Source: an uncultured Rhodospirillales bacterium (GTDB lineage: Bacteria > Pseudomonadota > Alphaproteobacteria > CACIAM-22H2). From it: DNA of 64,000 nucleotides. Under the pieces are notes generated by a model. The model saw only the letters and a list, made by a program, of their open reading frames with translations. It ran no database searches and was not told the origin of the DNA. The translations under genes were made by a program, and so were the position numbers. Where the stretch lies: positions 1 to 64,000 of the forward strand of contig CALANV010000014.1 in the NCBI GenBank assembly GCA_937926175.1, read 5' to 3'. Every line of letters starts with the position of its first letter. The first letter of the stretch is position 1. Shown here piece after piece: positions 42,712 to 51,123 of the stretch.

Positions 42712-43016
42712 GCTCCCGAGCGTGTCGAGGCAGATGTATTCGTGGATTATCAGGCATAGGCGCGGACGTGCCCCGGTATCGGGGCCGAATCCGGCCGGCC
42801 CCTTCGCCGCGCTGCCCGTTGCTGATGACTCTATGGAGCGTCCAGTCTAGCAAGCAACTGGCGCCGTTCGCAAGCGTTCCCCTACCCTCTGCTGTCCGTG
42901 GCTGCGATGCGGATCGGCGCGGCACCAATCGGCGCAGCATCGGGCGGCTTTGTTACCCGATGCGTTCCCCCGCAAAGGCTTGCGAAAACCGGTTAGGCCT
43001 AAGCCATTGAAAATAC
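42712..43016. other. 305-base region between the zinc-ribbon gene and tRNA-Arg
   Basis: No supported gene. A palindrome TTAGGCCTAA (42993-43002) lies just beyond the 3' end of tRNA-Arg. No copy of the tRNA 3' end that would mark an attachment site was seen. Confidence 0.5.
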
Positions 43017-43093
43017 TGGCGCGCCCTAGAGGATTCGAACCTCTGACCCACAGCTTAGAAGGCTGTTGCTCTATCCAGCTGAGCTAAGGGCGC
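43017..43093 (-). tRNA. tRNA-Arg (anticodon TCT)
   Basis: The 77-base minus-strand sequence folds as a cloverleaf. The acceptor stem is GCGCCCT/AGGGCGC, the D arm GCTC...GAGC, the anticodon stem ACAGC-CTTCTAA-GCTGT with anticodon TCT, and the T arm AGAGG-TTCGAAT-CCTCT. The 3' CCA is encoded. Confidence 0.97.
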
Positions 43094-43127
43094 GTCGCCC
43101 GCTTGGACCGCAGTATGCCGGCCGTCG

Positions 43128-43427
43128 TCACCGGACGCGGTCAAACCGGAAATTGTCGGCGTAGCTCTTCGGCTTCAGCTTCGTCGTATGCGGCATCTCA
43201 ACAGTATATTCGATGCCATGCTTCTTCGCATACGCCTCGGCTTCCTCGCGCGTGTCGAAGGTAAGCGTCACCTGACCGAGCGTATCGGACGAGCCGAGCC
43301 ACCCCATCAGCGGATCCGGCCGCTTGCGATCCAGAGGTTCGAACTCAAGAATCCAGTGCTTGGTCCTGCCGCGGCCGGACTGCATCGCGTTGCGTGCCGG
43401 CCGGTAGATTCGCGCTGTCGCCCTCAT
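43128..43427 (-). CDS. NDUFS4-type accessory subunit of NADH:ubiquinone oxidoreductase
   Basis: 99-residue ETC_C1_NDUFS4 protein, the bacterial homologue of the mitochondrial 18-kDa AQDQ Complex I subunit. It starts MRATARIYRPARNAMQSGRG and contains KHWILEFEPLDRKRPDPLMG, then GWLGSSDTLGQVTLTFDTRE and AYAKKHGIEYTVEMP. It is found in alphaproteobacteria and mitochondria, where it stabilises the NADH-oxidising arm. The frame extends upstream to 43625 across the tRNA gene, but the ATG at 43427 is the family start. It sits between two tRNA genes. Confidence 0.93.
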   Translation of the reverse strand: MRATARIYRPARNAMQSGRGRTKHWILEFEPLDRKRPDPLMGWLGSSDTLGQVTLTFDTREEAEAYAKKHGIEYTVEMPHTTKLKPKSYADNFRFDRVR

Positions 43428-43482
43428 CCGTCTCGCTCGTTGTCGTTGTCGTCGCCCATGCTCGGCCCGCCGCCGGGAAGAC

Positions 43483-43559
43483 TGGTCGGAGTGGCAGGAT
43501 TTGAACCTGCGACATCCAGCTCCCAAAGCTGGCGCTCTACCAGGCTGAGCTACACTCCG
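43483..43559 (-). tRNA. tRNA-Pro (anticodon TGG)
   Basis: The 77-base minus-strand cloverleaf has acceptor CGGAGTG/CACTCCG, the D arm GCTC...GAGC, an anticodon stem CCAGC-TTTGGGA-GCTGG with anticodon TGG, and the T arm GCAGG-TTCAAAT-CCTGC. The 3' CCA is encoded. Confidence 0.97.
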
Positions 43560-43696
43560 GCGGCCTGGAAACAGGCGTCGCGGCTGAGATACACGAAGGG
43601 GCCGCCGCCCGCAAGGATATGGCATTTGCCCGGCCCGCCTTGCAACGGCTGCACGGACGACCCGGGCTACCCCCTTGTCTGCCGAAGAGGATCGTC

Positions 43697-44356
43697 ATGT
43701 CGCGAAGCTTCACGCCGCTGACAGCCGAGCTCTACGCCTACATCCACGCCGTCAGCCTTCGCGAGCCGGACATCCTGCGCCGGCTTCGTGACGAAACCGC
43801 GCCGATGAAGGGGGCTTCGATGCAAATCGCGCCGGACCAGGGCCAGTTCATGGCTTTCCTCGCCCGACTGCTGGGCGTAAAGCGGTACCTTGAGATCGGC
43901 ACGTTCACGGGCTACAGCGCCCTTGCCGTCGCCCTTGCGCTTCCGCCCGACGGCCGGGTCGTCACCTGCGACGTGAACGCCGAATGGACGAGCGTCGCCC
44001 GGCGCTATTGGCGCGAGGCCGGCGTCGCCGACCGGATCGATCTCGTCCTGCAACCCGCCATCAGGATACTCGACGACCTGATCGCCGCCGGCGTGCCGCC
44101 GTTCGACTTTGTCTTCATCGACGCCGACAAGGAAAACTACGACGCCTATTACGAGCGGACCCTGCGTCTCGTGCGCGCAGGCGGGGTCATCGCGATCGAC
44201 AACATGCTGTGGGGCGGCGCGGTGGTCGACCCGGCTCCCGATGACAAGGAGACGACGACGATTGATGCGCTGAACCGCAAGCTTCTCGACGACCCGCGCG
44301 TCGATATCAGCCTGGTACCGACCGGCGACGGTCTCATGCTCGCCCGCAAGCGGTGA
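43697..44356 (+). CDS. O-methyltransferase, caffeoyl-CoA type
   Basis: 219 residues from the ATG at 43697. SAM motif I is YLEIGTFTGYSALAVALALP, followed by VVTCDVNAEWTSVA, the metal-binding FVFIDADKENY and the later acidic pair IAIDNMLWGG. These mark the cation-dependent O-methyltransferase family (caffeoyl-CoA/catechol type). The substrate in bacteria is usually unknown. It is transcribed away from tRNA-Pro and converges on the DUF192 gene. Confidence 0.9.
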   Translation: MSRSFTPLTAELYAYIHAVSLREPDILRRLRDETAPMKGASMQIAPDQGQFMAFLARLLGVKRYLEIGTFTGYSALAVALALPPDGRVVTCDVNAEWTSVARRYWREAGVADRIDLVLQPAIRILDDLIAAGVPPFDFVFIDADKENYDAYYERTLRLVRAGGVIAIDNMLWGGAVVDPAPDDKETTTIDALNRKLLDDPRVDISLVPTGDGLMLARKR

Positions 44357-44467
44357 AACGGCCTGCCGCCTCACGGCGGGAAAGTTATGGCGGGACCGTC
44401 CGCGCGAAACCGGATTCGCGGAACCGACTTGGGTGGCGCTAAAACTTGAACGAGGCGGCCTGTACGA

Positions 44468-44941
44468 TCAGTCGCTGTTCCGAAAGATCGGATGACGGAC
44501 CGTGTCGCCTGGACGGATGCCCAGGCGTTGCGCCGTGCCGCCGTTGAGTTCCAGTACTGCGCGCACGGCCCCCTTCGACTGAATGGTTGCTTCGGAGAAC
44601 GGCACCGTCCGCTCGGCGATATTCACGATGCGACCGTCGCGCGCGATGAACAGCATGTCGAGCGGAATGCGCGTATTGCGCATCCACATCGACACCGGCT
44701 GATCCCGCTTGAAATCGAACAGCATGCCGGCGTCCGCCGGCAGATGCGGCCGATGCATCAGGCCGAGTGCCCGTCGGGCATCGGTGTCGGCGATTTCGAC
44801 ATTGAAGCGGTACGTTCCCATCCGCGTTTCGATCACGAGCGACGACATGGGAAAGCCGGCAGGGCTTTCCGCCGCGGCCGTCGGCAGGACGTGAAGCGCG
44901 AGAAGTATCGGCAAAAGAAAACGGCGGATCATCGACATCAT
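44468..44941 (-). CDS. DUF192-family exported protein
   Basis: 157 residues. An N-terminal signal segment (MIRRFLLPILLALHVLPTAA, cleavage near AAA-E) leads to the DUF192 domain: TRMGTYRFNVEIADTDARRA, LGLMHRPHLPADAGMLFDF, VSMWMRNTRIPLDMLFIARD and VLELNGGTAQRLGIRPGD. The family is small and beta-rich, with unknown function. Starts at 44941, 44938 and 44932 are all possible; none has a clear ribosome site. It is 49 bases downstream of the deacetylase gene on the same strand. Confidence 0.85.
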   Translation of the reverse strand: MMSMIRRFLLPILLALHVLPTAAAESPAGFPMSSLVIETRMGTYRFNVEIADTDARRALGLMHRPHLPADAGMLFDFKRDQPVSMWMRNTRIPLDMLFIARDGRIVNIAERTVPFSEATIQSKGAVRAVLELNGGTAQRLGIRPGDTVRHPIFRNSD

Positions 44942-44990
44942 TACAACCGCTGGATAACGCAAACCGGTTCGCCCCGCAATTCGTCTACGC

Positions 44991-46130
44991 CTAAGCGAGG
45001 ACGGCTTCCGCAACATCCTGAATTGCCTCACGGACCTTCCCCTCGTTCGGCGGGTCGCGCAACGTCGTGAACCAGTGGGCGGGGCGTGGCTCGTTGCGGC
45101 GGCGATTCCAGGTCAGCGCCCGCAGTACCGCTTCGGCCTCGGGCGGCAGACGTTCCGGAATCTCATAGGAATTCAAGGTGGCCCAGACACCTGTCCAACA
45201 GCGTCCAACCGCCCAGGGATTGTAGCCGCCACCCCCAAGCACGAGGAGACGCGGCGACAAACTCATGATCGTCCGGACGACATGCCACAGCGCGCCGTTC
45301 GAGAGCTCCAACCGGCTCATGGGATCGTCGGCGAGGCCATCGCACCCGCATTGCAGAACGATCGCATCCGGCCCGAATGCCCGGGCCAGCGGCGCGATGA
45401 CTTTTTCAGTGAGGTATGCGAGCTCGCTGTCATTGAACCCTGGCGGGACCGGGAGGTTGCGGGCACGTCCGCCACCGCGGTCGTCGGCCCGTCCTGTGTA
45501 CGGCCAGCGACCGTCCTCATGTATCGAGATGATAAGCACGTGGGGGTCGTGCGATAGCGCGTCCTGGACACCATCGGCGTGGTGCGCATCGACGTCTACG
45601 TAGAGCACGCGAAGCCCCTGGTCCAGAAAGGCCAGAATGCCGAGCACCGGATCGTTCAGGTAACAGAACCCGTTTGCCCGGTCGCGCCGACCATGGTGCG
45701 TGCCACCCGCCGGCGAATACACGATGCCGCCGTTCCGAAGCAGGCTGGCGGCCAGGATCGACCCGCCACAGGCGGTCGCGGGGCGGCGAAAGACCTCGCC
45801 GAAGATCGGGTTGCCGTTGCGACCGATATTGAAGCGTCGGCTGACCTCCTCGCTCACGTGCTGGTCGGCTTCGGCCTGGATGAGTGCGGCGATGTATGCC
45901 GGATCGTGAAAGCGTGCAAGCTGTTCGGGTGTGGCCGTGGGACTGTCGACGAAAACGTCGTCTCCCAACCATCCCATTGCGCGGCACAGATCCATGACGG
46001 TCGAAACCCGCGGAATGGCCAACGGATGCTGGGCACCGTAACGCGAACGCCGATAAATTTCGCTGCCGATGAAGATCGGCCGGGAGATCGCGTGTGCGGT
46101 CGCACCGGCCGGTTTCACCAGGTCGTGCAT
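44991..46130 (-). CDS. Histone-deacetylase/AcuC-family deacetylase
   Basis: 379-residue zinc deacetylase. The catalytic histidine pair is in AGGTHHGRRDRANGFCYLND, metal ligands are in LYVDVDAHHADGVQDAL, and the glycine-rich loop is LVLGGGGYNPWAVGRCW. The family includes AcuC, acetylpolyamine amidohydrolases and eukaryotic class I HDACs; substrates in bacteria include acetyl-lysine proteins and polyamines. The N-terminus (ISRPIFIGSEIYRRSRYGAQ) and length resemble AcuC. It is three bases downstream of the Atm1-type exporter and probably co-transcribed with it. Confidence 0.88.
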   Translation of the reverse strand: MHDLVKPAGATAHAISRPIFIGSEIYRRSRYGAQHPLAIPRVSTVMDLCRAMGWLGDDVFVDSPTATPEQLARFHDPAYIAALIQAEADQHVSEEVSRRFNIGRNGNPIFGEVFRRPATACGGSILAASLLRNGGIVYSPAGGTHHGRRDRANGFCYLNDPVLGILAFLDQGLRVLYVDVDAHHADGVQDALSHDPHVLIISIHEDGRWPYTGRADDRGGGRARNLPVPPGFNDSELAYLTEKVIAPLARAFGPDAIVLQCGCDGLADDPMSRLELSNGALWHVVRTIMSLSPRLLVLGGGGYNPWAVGRCWTGVWATLNSYEIPERLPPEAEAVLRALTWNRRRNEPRPAHWFTTLRDPPNEGKVREAIQDVAEAVLA

Positions 46131-46133
46131 GCC

Positions 46134-47951
46134 CTACTTCGCCATCTGCAGCTCGCCGCCCTCGGCCTGCCGTGCCCACATGGCGGCGTAAATACCCCCC
46201 TTCGCCAGCAGATCCGCGTGCCGTCCGCGCTCCACGACCTGCCCGCCTTCCAGCACGATGATCTCGTCGGCATCGACGACGGTCGAAAGCCGGTGCGCAA
46301 TCACCAGTGTCGTCACGCCTTCGGACAGGGCGCGCAGCGATTCCTGAATGCTCTTCTCCGTGCGCGTGTCGAGCGCCGAGGTCGCTTCGTCGAACAGCAG
46401 GATCGGCGGGCGTTTCAGGATCGTCCGCGCGATGGCGACGCGCTGCCGTTCGCCCCCCGACAGCTTCAAGCCGCGCTCGCCGACCCGGGTCTGGTATCCG
46501 TCGGGTAGCGTCATGATGAAGTCGTGGATGCGCGCAGCCCGTGCCGCTGCCTCGACCTCGGCCGGCGTCGCATCGGGACGGCCATAGGCGATGTTGTAAT
46601 AGATCGTGTCGTTGAACAGGACCGTATCCTGCGGAACGATCCCGATCGCGGCCCGTAGCGATTCCTGGGTGACATCCCGAATATCCTGCCCGTCGATGCG
46701 AATGGCGCCGCCGTCGACGTCATAGAAACGAAACAGCAGGCGGGAAATCGTAGACTTGCCGGCCCCGCTCGGCCCGACGATCGCGACCGTCTTTCCGGCC
46801 GGCACCGAAAACGACAATCCCCGCAGAATCGGCCGCCGCGGATCGTAGCCGAAGGTCACGTCGTAAAATTCGATGGCGCCGCCGCTAATCCGCAGCGGCG
46901 CGGCGCCCGGCGCATCGGGTACCTCGACGTCGATCTCGAGAAGCTGAAACATGGCCTGCATGTCGATCAGGGACTGGCGCAGCTCGCGATAGACCATCCC
47001 AAGGAAGTTGAGCGGCAGATAGAGCTGGATGAGGTAGGTGTTGACCAGCACGAAATCCCCGATCGTCATGCGGCCATCGGCGACGCCGCGTGCCGCCAGG
47101 ATCATGATGACCGTCACGCCGATGGCGATGATCGTCGCTTGCCCCGCATTCAGCAACGACAAGGAGTTCGCGCTCTTCACGCCCGCACGTTCATATGCGG
47201 TCAGCGCCTGATCGAACCGGCGCGCCTCGTGCTCCTCGTTGCAGAAATACTTGACGGTCTCGTAGTTCAGCAGACTGTCGATCGCCTTGGTGTTCGCCTC
47301 GCTCTCGGCCTCGATCATCTGTCGCCTGAACTTGATGCGCCACTGCGTGATCGCGAGCGTGTAGACGACGTAGGCGGCGATGGTGGCAAGCGTGACCGCG
47401 GCAAACCAGAAGTCGTACAGCCCCCACAGAATGGTCCCGACCATCGTGATCTCGAGCACCGTCGGGAAGATCTGGAACAGCAGGTAATGCAGCAGATTGT
47501 CGATCCCGTTGGTGCCGCGTTCGATGGCGCGCGACAGCCCGCCGGTCTGACGCTCGAGATGGAACCGCAGCGAGAGTCGGTGCAGGTGCCGGAACGTCTC
47601 CAGCGCCACGATATGGATCGCGTTCTGCGCAACGCGTGCGAACACGATTTCGCGTAGTTCCGCGAATGCGGCCGATGCGATGCGCGCCCCGCCATAGGCC
47701 AGCAGCAGGCCGAGAGGAACGGCGACGGCACCGGTCGGGGTGCTCAGCGTATCGACAGCCTGCTTGTAGATGATCGGGACGTAGACGGTCGTCACCTTGG
47801 CCGCGACGAGCAAAAGGATGGCGGCGATCACCCGCAGCCTGATGTTCAGGGGACCCTTGAGCCACAAATACGGAAGCAGCCGTCGGACGACGTTGAGGTC
47901 GGCGTAGCGTGCGTCCGGCCCGAAGGCCGCTGGGGGTGTGCGAGGTGACAT
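46134..47951 (-). CDS. Atm1-type ABC exporter (fused permease and ATPase)
   Basis: 605 residues. Six membrane helices (about 30-310) form the exporter domain, including YETVKYFCNEEHEARRFDQAL, a signature of the ABCB7/Atm1 group. The ATPase shows Walker A GPSGAGKSTISRLL, signature LSGGERQRVAIARTIL, Walker B ILLFDEATSALD and switch LVIAHRLSTV. Atm1 proteins export glutathione-linked sulfur or metal compounds and affect Fe-S homeostasis and heavy-metal tolerance. The start at 47951 gives MSPRTPPAAF; a longer frame to 48044 is less likely. Confidence 0.92.
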   Translation of the reverse strand: MSPRTPPAAFGPDARYADLNVVRRLLPYLWLKGPLNIRLRVIAAILLLVAAKVTTVYVPIIYKQAVDTLSTPTGAVAVPLGLLLAYGGARIASAAFAELREIVFARVAQNAIHIVALETFRHLHRLSLRFHLERQTGGLSRAIERGTNGIDNLLHYLLFQIFPTVLEITMVGTILWGLYDFWFAAVTLATIAAYVVYTLAITQWRIKFRRQMIEAESEANTKAIDSLLNYETVKYFCNEEHEARRFDQALTAYERAGVKSANSLSLLNAGQATIIAIGVTVIMILAARGVADGRMTIGDFVLVNTYLIQLYLPLNFLGMVYRELRQSLIDMQAMFQLLEIDVEVPDAPGAAPLRISGGAIEFYDVTFGYDPRRPILRGLSFSVPAGKTVAIVGPSGAGKSTISRLLFRFYDVDGGAIRIDGQDIRDVTQESLRAAIGIVPQDTVLFNDTIYYNIAYGRPDATPAEVEAAARAARIHDFIMTLPDGYQTRVGERGLKLSGGERQRVAIARTILKRPPILLFDEATSALDTRTEKSIQESLRALSEGVTTLVIAHRLSTVVDADEIIVLEGGQVVERGRHADLLAKGGIYAAMWARQAEGGELQMAK

Positions 47952-48105
47952 CGTAGACGCACCATATAGGTGGCCTGCCGCCGCCGTGAAGTCGCTTCCG
48001 GGGGCGAGTTGCCACTCCCGGGGTGTTGGCTTAAGGTGACGCACGAATCACGGGGCGTAGGGTCAACCCGTTCCGGCAGATAGATTTAGTCAGGGAGACC
48101 GCAAG

Positions 48106-49089
48106 ATGCTTCTCGATCGCCGACTCTTCCTCCGCTCCGCCCTGTTGGGGAGTTCGTCCGCGGTGCTGCTCTCGCGGCTCTCCATACCGGCGTTCGCCCA
48201 GTCGCTCGACAGCCTCAAGCTGTTCATTCCGGCCGCCCCCGGCGGGGGCTGGGATCAGACGGGCCGTGCCATGGAGTACGCCCTGAAGACCGCAAACATC
48301 GTTCAGAACATTCAGTTCGAGCATGTACCCGGAGCCGGCGGCGCAGTCGGCCTGCCGCGGTTCGCGGGAATGCGGGGCCAGGGAAATGTGTTGATGGTGG
48401 GCGGCATGGTCATGGTCGGCGCGCTCATCGCCAACAAGGCCCCGGTCGACCTGACCCAGACCACGCCGATCGCCCGCCTGACGGGCGAATTCGAAGTGGT
48501 GGTCGTCCCGCCCCAATCCAGCATCAAGTCGATGCAGGAACTTGTTGCCCAGTTCAAGCAGGACCCCGGCAAGGTGTCGTGGGCCGGCGGCTCCGCAGGC
48601 GGTACGGACCATATCCTGATCGGCATGATCGCCCAGGCGGTCGGCGTCGATCCACGCAAGGTCAACTATGTCGCCTATTCGGGCGGCGGACCGGCCCAGG
48701 CGGCGTTGCTCGGCGGCCACGTGACGGCGGGCGTCAGCGGCTGGGGCGAGTTCGCCGAGCAGATCAAGGCCGGCAAATTGCGCGCCCTCGCCGTGTCGGC
48801 CGACAAGCGCATCGAGGGCATCGACGTGCCGACGCTCAAGGAACAGGGCATCGACGTGGAACTGTTCAACTGGCGCGGCGTGTTCGCACCGCCGGGTATC
48901 GACGACAAGCAGCGTCAGGCGTTGCTCGACCTCGTCGACCGGATGGTGAAGAGCGACCCGTGGAAGCAGGAGCTGCAGAAGCGGGACTGGACCAGCATCT
49001 ATCTCTCCGGAGAGCAGTTCGCGCAGTACATCAAGTCCGAGACCGATCGCATCACGGCCATCCTGCGCAACCTCGGCCTCGCGGCCTGA
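48106..49089 (+). CDS. tctC: Tripartite tricarboxylate transporter substrate-binding protein (TctC/Bug)
   Basis: 327 residues. The signal (DRRLFLRSALLGSSSAVLLS, cleaved near AFA-Q) contains an RR-x-FL pattern and may use the Tat route. The mature domain begins LKLFIPAAPGGGWDQTGRAM, the TctC/Bug ligand loop, and continues with NVLMVGGMVMVGALIANKAP and YVAYSGGGPAQAALLGGHV. It binds a carboxylate in the periplasm; the ligand is unknown. It is followed after 22 bases by tctB. Confidence 0.93.
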   Translation: MLLDRRLFLRSALLGSSSAVLLSRLSIPAFAQSLDSLKLFIPAAPGGGWDQTGRAMEYALKTANIVQNIQFEHVPGAGGAVGLPRFAGMRGQGNVLMVGGMVMVGALIANKAPVDLTQTTPIARLTGEFEVVVVPPQSSIKSMQELVAQFKQDPGKVSWAGGSAGGTDHILIGMIAQAVGVDPRKVNYVAYSGGGPAQAALLGGHVTAGVSGWGEFAEQIKAGKLRALAVSADKRIEGIDVPTLKEQGIDVELFNWRGVFAPPGIDDKQRQALLDLVDRMVKSDPWKQELQKRDWTSIYLSGEQFAQYIKSETDRITAILRNLGLAA

Positions 49090-49111
49090 CGGCCGCGTCC
49101 GCCCCGCTCTC

Positions 49112-49588
49112 ATGCGTCTACCAAAGGCGAAGGGCCAGGTCGCCCTCGCTGTCGGCGTCATCGGGCTGGCGGCCGTCGTCTGGCACCAGACGACGGCCAT
49201 TCCCGTTTCGCCGATCTACGCGCGGATCGGCCCGACTGTCTTTCCGACCATGGTCGCCGCCGGCCTGTTCGTGGTCGGTCTCATGCTGCTGTGGCAGGCG
49301 TTGCGGGGCGGCTGGCAGACCGAGGAGGACCAAGACCAGTCGCCCGTCGATTGGCACGCGCTCGGCTGGGTTCTTGCCGGCCTCGTGCTCAATGTCGCCC
49401 TCATCAAACCGTTCGGATTCACACTGGCGTCCGTGCTGCTCTTCGCCTGCGTCGCGCACGGCTTCGGCAGCACGCGGCCGGTGCGTGATGCCGCCGTCGG
49501 CTTCGTGTTGGCGGGGGGTACCTATTTCGGTTTCAGCCGTTTGCTCGGCCTCGACATCGGCACCGGTCTGGTCGAAAGGCTGTTCTGA
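49112..49588 (+). CDS. tctB: Tripartite tricarboxylate transporter small membrane subunit (TctB)
   Basis: 158 residues with four predicted membrane helices, near 9-28, 47-66, 84-110 and 125-150, matching TctB architecture. Sequence includes PIYARIGPTVFPTMVAAGLF and GFTLASVLLFACVAHGFGS. It partners TctA in the inner membrane. The stop overlaps the tctA ATG by one base, so translation is coupled. Confidence 0.9.
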   Translation: MRLPKAKGQVALAVGVIGLAAVVWHQTTAIPVSPIYARIGPTVFPTMVAAGLFVVGLMLLWQALRGGWQTEEDQDQSPVDWHALGWVLAGLVLNVALIKPFGFTLASVLLFACVAHGFGSTRPVRDAAVGFVLAGGTYFGFSRLLGLDIGTGLVERLF

Positions 49589-51087
49589 TGGAAACGCTCG
49601 CCGCTCTCCTCCATGGCTTCGAGGTGGCGATTTCGCCCATCAACCTGCTGTGGGCGCTCGTGGGAGTCACGTTGGGCACGGCCGTCGGCGTGCTTCCGGG
49701 CCTCGGCCCGGCGCTCACGATCGCCCTGTTGTTGCCGATCACGTACAAGGTCGACGCGATCGGCGCCTTCATCCTGTTCGCCGGGATTTATTACGGTGCG
49801 ATGTATGGCGGATCGACGACATCGATCCTGCTGAATACGCCGGGCGAGAGCGCGACGATCATCACCGCCATCGAAGGCAACCGCATGGCCCGCAACGGGC
49901 GTGGTGGCGCCGCACTTGCAACCGCCGCCATCGGCTCGTTCGTCGCCGGCTCGATCGGGATCATCGGCCTCACCTTCCTCGCGCCCGTGATCGTCGAATT
50001 CGCGCTGAGATTCGGCCCGGCGGAATACTTCGCGCTGATGGTCCTTGCCTTCGTCGCGGTTTCGGCGGTCCTCGGAAACTCCACGGTCCGCGGCCTGACG
50101 AGCCTGTTCTTCGGCATCTTCCTCGGCCTGATCGGCGTGGATCTTCAGACCGGCCAGCCGCGCTTCACGTTCGGCCTGCTCGAGCTGCTCGACGGGATCA
50201 ACGTCATCGTCGTCGCCGTCGGCCTGTTCGCGGTGGGCGAAACCCTGTTCCTGGCAGCCCGCCATCGTTATGGCCAGGACGAGATCATTCCCGTGCGCGG
50301 CTCGATCTGGATGACGGCCGAGGACTGGAAGCGATCCTGGAAGGCATGGCTGCGCGGCGCCGCGATCGGTTTTCCGATCGGTGCAATGCCGGCCGGCGGC
50401 GCCGAGGTACCGACCTTTCTGTCCTACTTCGTCGAAAAGAAGCTCAGCCCCAAGCCCGAGGAGTTCGGCCACGGCGCGATCGAAGGTGTCGCCGGGCCGG
50501 AGGCTGCCAACAACGCTTCCGCCACCGGCGTTCTGGTGCCGATGCTCACGCTCGGCCTGCCGACATCGGCCACGGCCGCGATCATGCTCTCCGCGTTCCA
50601 GAGCTACGGCATCAATCCGGGGCCGTTGCTGCTCCAGAACCAGCCGGCGCTGGTCTGGGGCCTCATCGCCAGCCTTTACATCGGCAACGTGATGCTGCTC
50701 GTACTGAATCTGCCGCTCATCGGCCTGTGGGTGCGCATCCTCGCGATTCCGAAGCCCCTGCTCTATGGCGGCATTCTCGTGTTCGCGACCATCGGCACCT
50801 ACGGAATCAGCCAGTCCGTAATCGATCTCGTGCTGCTCTACCTGATCGGCGGCGTCGGCTACCTCATGCGCCGCTACGACTTCCCGACCGCGCCGGCGAT
50901 CATCGGCATGATCCTGGGTCCCCTGGCCGAGCAGGAGTTCCGGCGCGCCATGCAGGTGAGCCAGGGCGACCCGACCGTGTTTCTGACCCACCCGCTCTCG
51001 GCGACGCTGCTTGCCATTGCCGTGCTCGTCGTCGCGGCACCGCAGGTCTACCGATTCTACCGGCGCAATCGGCCGCCGCGCGACTGA
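49588..51087 (+). CDS. tctA: Tripartite tricarboxylate transporter large membrane subunit (TctA)
   Basis: 499 residues with about 11-12 membrane helices. Conserved TctA segments are GVLPGLGPALTIALLLPITY, YYGAMYGGSTTSILLNTPGE, GVAGPEAANNASATGVLVPM and LTLGLPTSATAAIMLSAF. It is the channel subunit of the secondary transporter driven by an ion gradient. It closes the tctCBA unit and converges on the TRAP permease gene with 36 bases between them. Confidence 0.95.
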   Translation: METLAALLHGFEVAISPINLLWALVGVTLGTAVGVLPGLGPALTIALLLPITYKVDAIGAFILFAGIYYGAMYGGSTTSILLNTPGESATIITAIEGNRMARNGRGGAALATAAIGSFVAGSIGIIGLTFLAPVIVEFALRFGPAEYFALMVLAFVAVSAVLGNSTVRGLTSLFFGIFLGLIGVDLQTGQPRFTFGLLELLDGINVIVVAVGLFAVGETLFLAARHRYGQDEIIPVRGSIWMTAEDWKRSWKAWLRGAAIGFPIGAMPAGGAEVPTFLSYFVEKKLSPKPEEFGHGAIEGVAGPEAANNASATGVLVPMLTLGLPTSATAAIMLSAFQSYGINPGPLLLQNQPALVWGLIASLYIGNVMLLVLNLPLIGLWVRILAIPKPLLYGGILVFATIGTYGISQSVIDLVLLYLIGGVGYLMRRYDFPTAPAIIGMILGPLAEQEFRRAMQVSQGDPTVFLTHPLSATLLAIAVLVVAAPQVYRFYRRNRPPRD

Positions 51088-51123
51088 ACAGCCGTCCGGC
51101 CTCCGGGTCCGTTCATGGCGGAC

